DNA from: Parastagonospora avenae f. sp. tritici 18332-5
Lineage: Eukaryota > Ascomycota > Dothideomycetes > Pleosporales > Phaeosphaeriaceae
DNA length: 64,000 nucleotides
Assembly (NCBI GenBank): GCA_022559985.1
Contig: JAFJTR010000012.1
Coordinates: 186,001 to 250,000, forward strand
Reading direction: 5' to 3'
A program made the translations under genes and the position numbers. A model generated the notes under the pieces. It saw nothing but the letters and a program-made list of their open reading frames with translations. It ran no database searches and had not been told where the DNA came from. Positions 43,903 to 55,769 of the stretch are shown piece by piece (the first letter of the stretch is position 1; each line of letters opens with the position of its first letter).

Positions 43903-44730
43903 CGTGATCGCGGAACAGGGCACAAGAACTAATGGAATGAAAGACAAAATGACAGAGTTCACATTCGAGCGGTATGTCAGCTTATATAAAGTGCCAGGTG
44001 AACCCAACTGGCAGCCGAAAATAGAGACAGAATGCGGATCCCTTGTCTATTGCCCTGCACCTAATCTAGGACACAAGACGCCAGCCTGGGTAATTCCAGG
44101 AACACACCGCGTACGTGGTTTTCGTGGGCTGCGTGACCTACATCTTTAATCAATCTATATGTTGGCGCCCCAGAGCCGCCGGCATTTGATGACAAGGGTA
44201 GATCTAGTGACGGCGCAACGGTCCGAATGACATTGTGCGGAGCCGACGCTGTGGCAAACCCGGTATTGATGCCATGGCGGTAATGCGGTTAATCAATCAG
44301 TACTCGAACGAGATGGAATTGCAGATGCTGTTTGATGGTTGATGGAGATGGAGATGGTGTGGAGGCGATTGCTTTTGTGGTAATTAAGCTACATTAAGCC
44401 GAGGCTGACCCCACAATATCCCTTTTCGGGTCTAGCCAAAAAAGGCTTGGTGAACGAGATGGGGCCTGTACACCTGCGCAGCACCGAGTATGCAACAAGA
44501 CACCATTGCAACTTCTTTATCGATCTGTTATAGAGAGAAGCATAATTTGTTCTAAAAATCATACATTCGACTAGCACGATGCTCGCGACAACAATGGGCG
44601 GCATTTCGCAAGACCCTCAATCACGAAGACAACGCGAGGACAAGCACGGCAAAAAGCACGTTAGGGGGGAAAACAGGCTACAATGTGTTACACTTGGTTG
44701 GTTCAGCACTCACGTACAGGAAGACCACTT
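43903..44730. other. Intergenic
   Basis: GH131 promoter and amidase 3' flank; short ATGG/GATGGA repeats near 44335-44355. No gene recognised. Confidence 0.5.
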
Positions 44731-46157
44731 CTAGACTGATCGCTTCCACCCTCCCTCGGCCTCGAAAAGGGCACCGACACTCTTGCCAACTGCGAGCAGA
44801 TGTCTATCGTGATAGCGCGGTGCTACAAGAGAAACACCAATCGGCATGCCATTCTCACCCTTGAAACCGGGCACATTCAGCACTGGCGTGTGCAAGGCCT
44901 GTAGCACAGTCAGCGGAAGTCTTCACGAACGGCATGTGCTTCAACTCACAGTCCAGATCAAGCAGAACGCCGCACTCCCTGTCTTCTCGATCCCCAGCGG
45001 CGCTTCGTCCGGTACACTTGGCGTTAAAACCGCGTCATATTTACTGAGGATTTTGTCAACCACTGGTCTCGCGGCAGCAATGTTATCAAACGCATCCAAC
45101 TGCTCCTTTCGTGAAATCTTGTCGCTATTCTCAACATGTCCTACAAGCTGCTCGGAGATCTTATTCTTAGCCACCGTGTACTCAGGTAAAAATGCTGTAC
45201 GGCCATCGGAGTTGAGTACGGAGCGGTGCCATGCTGGCAGATCGTCCAAATGTGACGGGAATGAGATCTCCTCCACTTCAGCACCCTGAGCTCGGAGCAG
45301 GGACACGGCCTTGTCAAGCACGGCAGACGTTCCTGGACCGACTTGGGGCCAGACCATAGTTTTGAGAAGTGCAAACTTTGCGCCCTTCACAACAAAGTTG
45401 GTCGGAGCGGGCTCATCGTCCTTGAGCGCGAACGCGTCAGCTAGAAGCTCAAGATCAGCGACACCACGAGCATAAAGTCCAAGGGTGTCAAAGATCAGTG
45501 AGTATATCTTCTGTCCTTCACGGGTGATTGAGTTCCAGGTAGGCTTCAAAGCATATATGCCGTTGTAGGAGCCTGGGCGGATGGTACTGCCGCCAGTCTG
45601 TGTGCCCAAGCCGATGGGTGCCTGGAGGTCACCAACAGCAGCTCCAGAGCCAGACGAAGAACCTCCTGGTGTCCTTTTTGAGTCATGGGGATTGCGTGTC
45701 TTTGGCCCTGTAGTCGTCGCCGCGAATTCTGTTGTGGTAGTCTTGCCCACAATGAGCGCGCCAGCCTTGCGAAGAATCGCAATTGATCCAGCATCCACCT
45801 TGGGTGCGTCACTGGCATATATAGGTGAGTTGAATTGTGTGGGCATATCTATCATCATATCTGAGTAAATGATCATGAGCCTCTCTCTCATTTACGCGTA
45901 CCTTTTGTATAAATAACATCCTTGACAGCAATGGCGACACCATGTAGAGGGCCGCGTTCAGCTGATGGGATGGCATCCAGCGCCTTTGCCTGCTCTAACA
46001 AATACTCGGGTTTGAAGTATGCCCATGCTTGGACAGCATCATCTCGCGCTTCGATGCGCTTCACGAGCGAATTGGCGTAATCCAAGACTGTGATCTCGCC
46101 GGCCTTGATCTTCGCCGAGATCTCGGTGGCTGTCAGTCTGTAAAGTTCTGTGGTCAT
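44731..46157 (-). CDS. Amidase signature family hydrolase
   Basis: This enzyme hydrolyses carboxamides to acid and ammonia. Three exons (46157-45902, 45860-44950, 44898-44731) give 444 aa. The Ser-cisSer-Lys triad is visible: Lys in A-V-K-D-V (about 77), Ser of G-G-S-S-S-G-S-G-A-A-V (about 150) and the nucleophile Ser in T-Q-T-G-G-S-T-I-R-P (about 174). It is shorter than many fungal amidases (500-600 aa), lacking the usual long C-terminal insert. It heads a group with an NCS1 permease on the same strand, a Zn2Cys6 regulator and a deacetylase-fold hydrolase, so an amide from a ring-opened heterocycle is a reasonable substrate (inference). Confidence 0.9.
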
Positions 46158-46686
46158 GTTGTCTACCAACAACTGCTCTTCAATGGCTCGGAATTATGTC
46201 GGATTGCCTGATCTGTATAAGGGCCTCCGATGCGTTGTTCGCTTTTGTCGCTGCGACTTGGATCGTGGTTGTAATTGCGATCTTTGATGTGATCTAAAAT
46301 GTACAAATTAAAGGGGTAAAAGAGTCGTTCCGAACACGTCTTCAATTCTACCAGAAGAGCGAACATCCATGACTGTTGTTGCCTTCGGCACAAAGTCCGC
46401 CGCAAGTAGGCCGGTAGGCTACAGGGCCCGGGGTGCGAGGGCACTAAACGATCGGATCTCACTCGCCGCCGGCAGCGCCTTATCGGGCAAAACGAGACAG
46501 GACGTTGCCTTTTTATCGAGCCGCCCGAATCGCTACCGGCGTCTTTGTCGCACAGTTTCTCGGCCATCAAGAATGGTTACTTGCTTCGTCGTGTCTTCGT
46601 TCGATGTACAATTGAAGTCGAATTGAATCCCATTTAAATTCTACAAGACCTCATACTTGTTACAAGGCTACTATCTCGGTTTCCCT
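46158..46686. other. Amidase promoter region
   Basis: Upstream of the amidase and downstream of the NCS1 gene. Two HGATAR matches on the minus strand lie at 46480-46485 and 46513-46518. No gene seen. Confidence 0.5.
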
Positions 46687-48684
46687 TCAGACAGTCACTT
46701 TTAGCGACTTCTCGCCCATTTCTAGCTTCTCGCCATCCGTCATTGGAGGGGTACCCGGAGCATATATGATTTCGCCCCCTCTCTCCCCATCAAAGAATCC
46801 TTCGCGACCCTCATTTGCTAACCATTCAAAGCTTAATGGCGTGTCCTCCCGGCCTCGAGGTAAGATCTGTGGCTTAAAGTACAGGGTCATTAGATAGTAC
46901 AGGATCGCCGAAGTAAAGAATGTCAGAAGCCATCCCATCATGTACATGTACTTCGCAGCATTGCTGATAATCTTCGGTTGGTACTGGCCGATTAGACCTG
47001 GAATGCCCATAGTTGTTCCAAGTAACCATGCCAGTGCACCATACCAGTTCACACCACCTTTGAACCAGTAGAGTCCGGTTTTTTCGCCGCGGTAGCAGGA
47101 TGGAACATGGACATTGCCCTTTCGTGCGACGTAGTCGACAATGATCACTGCACATAACGGGGCCATGAAAATCGAGTAGGAGCCGAGAAAACTACACTGA
47201 TGTCAACACGCTGCTCAAATCCGAACCAGACGGGGACCTTACCTGAGGAAAGCCGAAGCATTGGCCATGAGCTGCCAGGGTTGAACTATGACGCCAAGAA
47301 GAGCGCAAAGGACTTGTCCACGGCGAATAGTGAGCCATTTTGGAAATAGACCGGTCATGTCAGCGCCGAAAGGAATCGAGTTAGACCCGAAGTTGGTAGC
47401 AAAAACGCCGAAGAAGAATGCTAGAGCGGCAAAGAAGATACCAGCGCGTGCGCCAGCACTGAAATAGTGGTCGAGAATGGCGTCAAACAAATCCCAGATA
47501 TTCCAATATGCTGTGCCCCATCTCGCCTGAATGGAAGTCGTTGATGCCATGCCAAGGAAGAATACTAGGACAGATGCAACGAAGACGCTAACACCTTGGA
47601 TCGGACCAGCATCGCGAGGCTTCTTACAGTACCTCGCAAGATCGGGCTGATTCACCAACATGGGTGAAAGTGATCCGAAGATGGTGTTGACGCCAGCCAT
47701 AATTCGCCAGCCCAAGGGCATTGAAACAGTTTTCGAGGCAAGATTCATGGCATTGAGTCCGCCTCCATTTGCCATGCACCAACCAAAAACGGCAAACGCA
47801 GCCACGGGCATAGTAAAGCCTTTGACGGTATAGATGTAGTGGCTGTGCCGAGGATGAATAAACATCTTCGCAGTCAGCATATGCTCATTTGTTTATTCGG
47901 CAAGCATTGTCACTTACGAAAGGGAACTCGAGAAGCCACGCCATGAAGAAAGTCAACAGCTGCTTCGAGTTTACGTTTGCGCTGGCAGGAAGTGTGTTTC
48001 CAAAGTCCTTCCAGCTGTTGCCGAAGATGCAGCGAAGCATCACCGAAAGTAGATTGCCAGCGTAGAAGGTCTGGATCCCATACCAGATTATACAGACGAT
48101 AGCTCTGATGAAGACGAAGAAGTAGGAGCCATACATTCCCATGACTGAACGTGCAAGGACCGGACTGTATAATGTCTGTCAGCACCAGCCTGTATGTGTA
48201 GGAGGAGCATCTTACAATCCAATATGATACTTAACGCCAGGTCGAGCCATGAGAACGACCACAATGGCGGCAAGGAAAGATCCAATACAAGCGGATACGA
48301 AAGATTGTTGCCATGTCTATACCATGTTAGAAGCATGCTCGCACTTCTGCGCCTCCAGACTAAGCTTACCAGGCCAATGGTTATCAACGAAGCACCCGTG
48401 TTCCAGCCAACCAGAGAAAACTTGTTGGAGAACCAGTAGAGTGGAAGATTATACCTTGATCTTTTTGTTAACAACCCGTAAGATGAATCTTGTCAATCGT
48501 CTTACCATGTCCAAGTTCGATGTTCCTCTGGTGTGGGCTCGAGATCTTTATTAGACCACTTGGTGTCCCCGATTGTTGCATGACCTTCATTGCCTTGCGG
48601 AGCTTTGACAAAATTGAGGAATGCATCTTTTGACTGGAAAGGTGCTGTCATCCTGTGCCTTGATGCCATACCGAATTTGCCCAT
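46687..48684 (-). CDS. NCS1 nucleobase/allantoin-type permease
   Basis: This is a 12-helix plasma-membrane symporter of the nucleobase-cation-symport-1 family (uracil, allantoin, uridine, nicotinamide riboside and related). Six exons (48684-48506, 48454-48370, 48316-48216, 48164-47918, 47865-47243, 47191-46687) give 579 aa. The N-terminal N-K-D-L-E-P-T-P is the classic NCS1 entry; W-F-S-N-x-F-S-L-V-G-W-N-T-G-A-S-L lies in helix 1, M-A-R-P-G-V-K-Y-H-I-G-F-P-V-L-A-R-S in helices 2-3, and N-Q-P-D-L-A-R-Y and F-G-S-N-S-I-P-F-G-A-D further on. Substrate cannot be decided. Six GATA sites lie in the shared promoter with the regulator gene. Confidence 0.9.
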
Positions 48685-49295
48685 GTTCGTCCAATGGCAA
48701 TGACGATTTGCTGGCAGTTATGGTTCATGGCCATTGTATTGGAAAAGAGACATCCATGATATGTATGATGATCGCGCATATCTCACCTCCAGCCTCTTGA
48801 CGTACCACCTATCTTGAACGAAGCCCAGAGATAGAGCAAATCGCCTGTGGAAGCCTCATCGGCGGTATTCCACCCGAGTGGCGCGTCGCCAAGCGGACGC
48901 GACCACTTATTTTGTATGACAAGTATCATTCATAGCCCCTGCATATTGGCATTAGGGCGAGATGGGAACTCATGCGGTTCTCTCAAGGTTATCTTCTCGC
49001 AACGTAATGTGTCCTATCGATAATCCATGGATGTTCACGGAAGCGAGCATCCGTGCCAAGACAGGCCACGCCCAACCAGCCTCCGCAGCAGCCCTTGCTC
49101 GATTTCGTGTGAGAGATAGCATTCGACTCCGTGGTCACATCCACAAAATGACACTGCCGGTACAGAAGTACCGAGAACTGTGCCGTTGGGCGCGATGTCG
49201 GAACATGTACACTTTTCACGTGTCACAACCACATACCACCGCTCGGGAACTGTAGGAGTTCAGAGCATACGCCAACTGTCTATGAACGAACCATC
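48685..49295. other. Divergent promoter between permease and regulator
   Basis: No gene in this 610-bp spacer. It separates the NCS1 permease (minus) and the Zn2Cys6 factor (plus) and carries the GATA cluster listed next. Confidence 0.6.
48809..49119. promoter_or_regulatory. Six HGATAR sites in divergent promoter
   Basis: HGATAR matches lie at 48809-48814 (minus), 48829-48834 (plus), 48989-48994 (minus), 49014-49019 (minus), 49018-49023 (plus, overlapping) and 49114-49119 (plus). Roughly one would be expected in 310 bp. This suggests GATA-factor (AreA-type) nitrogen control of the permease and/or regulator. Confidence 0.5.
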
Positions 49296-51972
49296 ATGCA
49301 GCCCTCTCCAACGAGTCCATTGAGTAACTCCTCTGGTCAGGAGGGAAACGTGCCTGCAGCTCTATCAGCACTTCCCTCCGGTACAGAACCCGAAGCCTCC
49401 TCGCGCGACGCCAATTCTGGCAGGCTATCTGCTGTTCGCAAGTCTCGCGTAGCCTTGGCCTGCAAGAGATGTAAACGAAGAAAACAGCGAGTAAGTTGAT
49501 CGATCCGACCCGAAAGCAACAAAGCTCCTAACCTTGAAAGTGTGATGGCGCTCATCCTTGCAAATCTTGTGAGAGAGCTAGTGTGCCATGTGCATACGAG
49601 AGAACAGTGCGGCCGCAGTACCCTGGGGGCAAGTCTTTGTAAGCCAAGCTGCATAGGCCTTTTTCAATGGATATAGGGCATGGAACACATTCTAATTAGT
49701 GTCAGATATATCTCTGCTCTAGAGGAACGTGTAGCTTTCCTTGAGGCTCGTCTTCCTGACCACGCCGAGGATCACTACGACCCCAGCTTGGAAATTCTTA
49801 CCAGTCCTCCATTGAAAGATACCGGAAACTCACGGATACTGGATGAGCAGCCGAATAGTTCAGGTCATTCTTACAGAGCCTCGGTATCCGAAGACCACGA
49901 CGTCGATGACAGGACATCACTCATAGATGGCGTGGCGTACTTGTCGCTGTGTGCGTCTGGTACAACAGGCGGCAAGCACGAGCCTTATTATGTCGGTTCC
50001 AGCTCAGGAGCTACAATTGCACGTGTATTACAATCATCAATCTTTCGAAGCGCAGGCGGCCGAGCGATCGGCCAGCCCGCACTCGCCGACGACTGCCAAT
50101 CTTCAGAGACGTCGAGACCTTCTTTGTCTGCCCACTCAGGAGAGCCTGTCTACGATTTTCCGGACTGGGAACAGTCACGCATGTTATTCGATGTTTTCTT
50201 CGAGCGCATACACACGCGCTGGCCATTGCTGGATCGTGTAATTTATACGAAGGTGTTCGAGAAGCAGTACGGCCAAGGGTCTTTGACCATCACTGAGCGT
50301 AGCATCTTGCACCTCATTTACGCGATTACAGCTCGTTTTCTTTCTTTGACCAGAAAGCCATGCGACGTTGACTACGAGGTAAGCTCAAAGAAGTCAAGTT
50401 CCTATTGATGACTTAAATACAGTAGCGTCAACTTATGGCAGCAACCGCATCCATGGATCATGTCTTAGATCGACACGATCTTGCAACTCTCCAATTTCTA
50501 GTTCTTCTCGGTGTGCATGGCCAAAGGTCTCCCTATGGTGCAGGAGCCTGGTCTCAAGTCCGATATGCAACGTCAGTATGCATCGAAATGGGGTTGCATA
50601 GGAAGAGGAGTACAATTGCCTCGCCTGAGCAGAGGAGAGACGCAGAAATACGTCGCCGGGTCTTCTGGTCTTGCTACTGTTTGGATCGGATGACCAGTAT
50701 TGTGCTTGGCCGGGCATTTGCAATCGCAGATCGCGACATAAATGTCGAAGTAGGTTTCAGCAAATGACAGGATGTCCAAGACTAACCGAGACAAAGCTTC
50801 CGAGTACGAACCCAGAATTCTGGAGCTTGACACACCAGGAAGCTTCGCAGCCAAACGAGGAGCATTGGTCCAACATTCAGCCTTTCATCCACATTATCAA
50901 GCTCGATCAAATCCAGTCTCGAATTCATAAAGCAGTTTTCCGCATCGATCGAGATGTGTTCAATAGCTCACCGGAGCAACGAGCTAAGCTGGATCGAAAA
51001 ATGGCCAAAATAAGGCAAGATCTTGACAATTGGGTGCAAACCGCCCCGAAAACACCGAAAAAGGAAAACAAGATCACGTGGATGTATGATCCTGAGAGCG
51101 CATATCTCGATGCCAGGGACTTCTATGGCGTGTAAGACAAGTGACCTAGACTTCAATCACATTAATAACATTTGAATCATAGACAATATCACAAAGCCGT
51201 ACTTTTCCTGTATACGGTCTTTCTCCCGACTCTTGATACTTCGGATCCCCGGTTCATCACTTGCACGCGCTCGGCGGCCTGTGCTTGCAACGCCTACAAG
51301 AGATTAAGCCAGAACGGAACACTAACATATACCATGATATCTCTACACTCATGCTTCGTGGCAGGGCTGACATTAGTGTATTGCATTTGGCGCGACCGTT
51401 CGCTGTTCTCATACGATGCGCTTGAAGCAACTCGCGCCTGCTCGCAAATTATGACTATCTTTGGCGAGAAATGGCCAGGAGCTATCAAATATCGTGACAT
51501 ATTCGATGCTTTGTCTGGAAGTTTGTTCAAGCTCACGATACAGCCTGCCTCGATAACACCGCACACCGGCGCTGCTCGTCCGCTGCAGCTTGATATGGAC
51601 CAAGAACCTATCAGTGCCGACATGCCTACGCACGATCAAGCCTCACCGAAGACGACAGGAATCGGCAAGCATACCATGTCTCATATGGTGACTGATGCGG
51701 TCAAAGATGCATTCATGGAGGTGGACGAGGAAGCGCCTGGCGGGTGGCAGGGTTGGAGAATGTGGAACGACATGGTTAGAGACGACAACACTCCTGTGCA
51801 TAGTCATGGCATTAGGTTCGACATCATGCACAACTCCCAGCATGATATGAGCTGGAGTGCTTACGAAAATGCGGGCATGTATGGCGTCGACCCTATACAA
51901 GATGCAGCAATGCACATGGAGAGCCAAGCGCCGATGGACGCACATCACTGGAACTTTAGTGACTATAGATAA
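49296..51972 (+). CDS. Zn(II)2Cys6 transcription factor with fungal TF middle domain
   Basis: This is a nuclear regulator, likely pathway-specific for the neighbouring catabolic genes. Six exons: 49296-49490, 49541-49638, 49700-50378, 50426-50749, 50797-51131, 51183-51972, giving 806 aa. The binuclear cluster is split by intron 1: A-C-K-R-C-K-R-R-K-Q-R then C-D-G-A-H-P-C-K-S-C and V-P-C. A linker and coiled coil follow (S-A-L-E-E-R-V-A-F-L-E). The fungal TF domain (about 190-500) contains R-S-P-Y-G-A-G-A-W-S-Q-V-R-Y-A and A-E-I-R-R-R-V-F-W-S-C-Y. Exon 3 has two possible acceptors six bases apart (ATTAG at 49699 or GTCAG at 49705). It lies between the permease and the deacetylase-like gene. 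Confidence 0.92.
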
Positions 51973-52103
51973 CATCATGTTATGTCCAGAGTTGCAGAAT
52001 AAATACAAGCCTGTTCAAGGATCGTGCATATGCAATGACAGTGAAGGAACGAGACAAGCACTAGAGTAAATCTGTTTTGATATTGGGGTTTGCCTTTTTG
52101 CGC

Positions 52104-53205
52104 TTATGCTAGCTTACCCTTCTTGTATGGGAACTGTTCCCTGAAGGACTCCGCAATCTCCGTCCGTGTTGCGACCCACACGCCTTCTTTCTTGGAGATG
52201 TACTTGACGAAGTCCTGCAAAGCCTTGTATCGACCTGGTCGACCAATGATGCGGCAGTGCAATCCAATGGTCATCATCTTTTGTGCGCCCGCCTCACCCT
52301 CTTCATACAGCACGTCGAAGGCATTAATTAGATACTCCGAGAAACTGCCGGCGCTGCGGAAACCAGGACCGCCGTTGAGGAACTTGAAGTCATTGCAGTC
52401 GTAGCTGTACGGTACCATCAGGCAGCCTTTGGGGTTCTCGCTGTTGCGTTCTTGTCTAGTCTCCAAATTAGTACTCAAGGCTGAGTTCCTGCTTGATGCT
52501 GCTTACGGTAAATCGGTCCAGTATGGGACGTCATCAGCATACGCATCGCTAGCCCAAAGAAGCTCTTCGCCCATCTCCTCGTACACCTGCGGGATGAGAG
52601 CTCTGCTCTGTGGTGACGGTCGCCCATAGTACCATCCTTTGGGGGCATAACCAGCAAGTTTCTTGAGCGCGATGATATTGTCGCGAATGTGTTGTTTCTC
52701 AGCCTCGACACTAAGGTTGTGGTGGTCGATCCAGCGATATGCATGTGAAGCAATGTCATGACCTTCTTCAACACAACGGGTAATAACTTCGGGTTGCTCT
52801 TCAACAGCTGCACCGACAGCGTAGAGAGTGAACTTCATCTTGTAGTCATTGAAGAGCTTGAAGAGGCGCCACCAGCCGGCACGTGAGCCATATTCGAATT
52901 CGGATTCACCGCTGTAGTCGCGCTCATTTATCCTTTGTGTGGCTGGATACTCGCGGAGGCTGGTTTCTGACACGCCATCGCCTGTCATTACGGAGCGTTC
53001 GCCACCCTGGTTCTGGTTAGTGACTTCATGAAACGACTATCTAGGTTGTTCAGAATCTCGGACTCACCTCCTCATAGTTGATGACAAAAGAGACAGCAAT
53101 CTTTGCGTTGTTTGGCCACTTCAGGCCTTCAAGCCCCTTCTCTCCAAATCCCTTGAAATCGCGGGGAAAGGCATATTCGGAGTGTGCGGCATAGACTTCA
53201 GGCAT
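52104..53205 (-). CDS. Polysaccharide deacetylase-fold hydrolase, PuuE/cyclic-imidase-like
   Basis: Three exons (53205-53068, 53006-52507, 52455-52104) give 329 aa. The N-terminus W-P-N-N-A-K-I-A-V-S-F-V-I-N-Y-E-E and later E-Y-G-S-R-A-G-W-W-R-L, F-T-L-Y-A-V-G-A-A, E-E-G-H-D-I-A-S-H-A-Y-R-W-I-D-H and G-W-Y-Y-G-R-P-S-P are typical of the PuuE-type subgroup of the polysaccharide deacetylase (NodB) fold, which acts on cyclic amides and ureides (allantoin, cyclic imides) rather than chitin. The S-H-x(4)-[DH] region supplies metal ligands. No signal peptide, so cytosolic. In A. nidulans a family member (HxnM) opens a cyclic imide in nicotinate breakdown; the nearby amidase and OYE make a similar role attractive but unproven. 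Confidence 0.82.
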
Positions 53206-53861
53206 TGTAACAATTACAGTATCTACAGAGGCGAAGGTGCTTTAACTTGTGGTGGGAACAAAGTGTACAACAAAAGGGCGTTCAGCCTTACTTGAACGAT
53301 TATATACAGATACCTTTTCTGACACGTATTCAGCCTATGATCTTCCAGCGTTACCCGTCAACATCGGATCGGATTGAACCGCATCACGGAGCTGGTGAAC
53401 TGTCGGCGCAGACCAATGCAACCTCAGCGATAACAGATTCGACATCGGAGCCGTGAACTTCGGCAAGTTTACGCTAAACAAACATCCCTACCTGCATACC
53501 ATATGAAGCGGGGTTCGAGTCATGTAGTGAACTCGAAGATAACGGTAGACAGCATCCGTGGGAATTCAGCGAAGTCTAGGCCTTTTTAGGAAGGCAAATT
53601 TGGCAATGAATGCACGACTCATGTTTCGGGGAAATTGCAATGGTTCATGACAGGCAGTATTCCGCACCTTGCAATGAAGATGAAAGTCGGTATTTGTTAC
53701 ATGTAAGAACTACTCATCGAAAGGCCCCGTTAACGAATGTACTTCGACATCCAGCGACGCTGATGATCTATTGTAATTCCCGACATCTGCCAATACAGAT
53801 CAGACGATATGAGTTGGGTTAATGTCCAAAACATGTATTTGTCAGGGCTCTCAAAGTACTC
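53206..53861. other. Intergenic / deacetylase-like gene promoter
   Basis: No gene recognised. Two HGATAR matches lie at 53428-53433 and 53537-53542. Confidence 0.5.
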
Positions 53862-55769
53862 CTACTTTTGCTCCTTCGATTTTTCTATATCTTCGCTACT
53901 CGTAGCGACACCCGCTTCTGGCGCGACGTAGTCTTGGCAGATTTTTTCATCGATCTCGTCAGACGCAGCTTCTTCGTCCTCAGCCTTCTTGGGCGCTTTG
54001 AGAGTGGTGTTGCCGACCCATATGGTCAGAATCAAGCTAAGGCCAGAGCACGCCGTAAAGAATACAAAAACATAATGTAATCCTAGCATGTATACGTCGA
54101 GAACGAAGTTTTGTTGATCTCGAGTGAGGTCCAGCTCATTCAGGGCGTAAGTCGAAGACGTGAGGTCTGCAATTAGACCATCAGACACAAACGTCTCGCC
54201 GCCCAGGTTCCGACTCAGCGTGTTCGAAAGGATAACACCAGAAACGACCAAGCCGAAGGCGCCGCCGATGGTTCGAAGAAAATTGCGTAATCCCGTTGCA
54301 ACAGCGCGGTCATCGGTGCGGCTATTCGCGTAAACGCCAACGAGGGTTGGCTGAAGTGTGAGACCGATGCCAGCACCCTCCACAATGAGTACTACTATCA
54401 GCACGGCAAGGCCGGTAACTCTATCAAAAATCAATGTGAGGCCGCTTCCCAGGGTCCAGAGTGCAAATCCGACAAGGATACAAGGCATGTAGCTGCCTAT
54501 ACGCGCCATCCACTGACCAGATGCAATCGATGTGACTGAAGTGGTAATGATGACCGGCAAGATTAACGCGCCTGAAACCAAAGGACTGTAACGTAGTATC
54601 GACTGGAAGTAGATTGGGAGATAGAAGAAGTTTCCAAAATAGGCGAGACCGGTCAAGAAGGACTGACAGTAGAGCGACCAGCAATGAGGAGCCCGGAAAA
54701 GGCGAAGCGGCATGATTGGAAGGGCTACCAATTTCCACTCGTACAGCACGAACAGAATTGCTAATACTGCGCCAGTAACTGTAGCGGCAAGGAAGAAAGG
54801 CGATAGCCAGGCGTACTGGACACCGCCTCCGGACAAGGGTATCAGGAGTAGTAAAGTCGATGCTACGTTTAGCAGTATACCGCCGTAGTCTATCCTCCTC
54901 ATCTTCTCGATATAATCTCCAGATCGATGCTTCAAAGGAAGAAAGAACAAAATGACAGCCGCGGTTGGTAGTGTCATCATGGGTATCATCCAGAAGATCC
55001 AGCGCCAGGTTGCGCCTTGGACGACTGCTCCTCCGAGGAATGGACCAATCCCGTTCCCGAGAGCAATGACAGCGCCGAGCCAGCCTACAAAGTGTGAGTA
55101 TATATAGCAAATATTCCAAGATAAGTTCGAACACTGACCTTGATATTTACCACGATTCTGAAGGGTAGTGATGTCGCTCACGATGATCATTACAAGGCTG
55201 TTGATACCTCCGCCACCGATACCTGCGATAGCGCGAAGAACGAAAAGCTGCACTGCCGTCTGCGCAAAACCACATCCGAGGTCCCCGAGAGCCATAAGAG
55301 CAAGGCATATCAGTAACAGATTCTTGCGGCCAAAAATATCGGATAGTCTTCCGTTAATTAGCTGAAAGGCGGTCGAAGCGATCAGAAACGAGGTTCCGAT
55401 CCAAGAGGTCGCCGTTCCGGTGAAGAGGTCGCCAGCAATGGCAGGAGTCGCTGTCGAGACGCTCGTCTGGTCGATGAAGGAAACGAATAGGCATACTGAG
55501 AGAGCCGGAATCGCGATTCTGAGTTGTTTCGATGACATGACATTCCTTTGCCCGCTGACAGACTCCGCGTCACTGTCATCGCGTGGTCTTCGTTCGGGCC
55601 ATGGTGTAGAGTCAGGACGGTCGTATCCCGCAATTGATGCATCATCTTTGCTCAAAACCTTGGTAGGGACGTCTCTATCTTGAGTCCTGTCTTTTTTGGG
55701 AGACAGACTCGAGGCGGACATGTCGTTTGATGATTGCTGGCTTATGGTCGCGCGTTGTCTCTTGATCAT
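53862..55769 (-). CDS. MFS transporter, 14-helix DHA2 type
   Basis: This is a plasma-membrane proton antiporter or importer. Two exons (55769-55139 and 55084-53862) give 617 aa. The 54-nt intron is open in frame, so an unspliced reading looks continuous, but removal joins K-Y-Q-G to W-L-G-A-V and restores the helix-4/5 region G-N-G-I-G-P-F-L-G-G-A-V. About 90 hydrophilic residues precede helix 1 (R-I-A-I-P-A-L-S-V-C-L-F-V), with D-Q-T-S-V-S-T-A-T-P-A-I as motif D1, then G-R-L-S-D-I-F-G-R-K (motif A) and L-R-A-I-A-G-I-G-G-G-G (motif B). The tail is acidic. The last helices flank a luminal loop with L-S-R-N-L-G-G-E. Substrate unknown; cluster position suggests uptake or export of a pathway compound. 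Confidence 0.88.
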   Translation of the reverse strand: MIKRQRATISQQSSNDMSASSLSPKKDRTQDRDVPTKVLSKDDASIAGYDRPDSTPWPERRPRDDSDAESVSGQRNVMSSKQLRIAIPALSVCLFVSFIDQTSVSTATPAIAGDLFTGTATSWIGTSFLIASTAFQLINGRLSDIFGRKNLLLICLALMALGDLGCGFAQTAVQLFVLRAIAGIGGGGINSLVMIIVSDITTLQNRGKYQGQCSNLSWNICYIYSHFVGWLGAVIALGNGIGPFLGGAVVQGATWRWIFWMIPMMTLPTAAVILFFLPLKHRSGDYIEKMRRIDYGGILLNVASTLLLLIPLSGGGVQYAWLSPFFLAATVTGAVLAILFVLYEWKLVALPIMPLRLFRAPHCWSLYCQSFLTGLAYFGNFFYLPIYFQSILRYSPLVSGALILPVIITTSVTSIASGQWMARIGSYMPCILVGFALWTLGSGLTLIFDRVTGLAVLIVVLIVEGAGIGLTLQPTLVGVYANSRTDDRAVATGLRNFLRTIGGAFGLVVSGVILSNTLSRNLGGETFVSDGLIADLTSSTYALNELDLTRDQQNFVLDVYMLGLHYVFVFFTACSGLSLILTIWVGNTTLKAPKKAEDEEAASDEIDEKICQDYVAPEAGVATSSEDIEKSKEQK

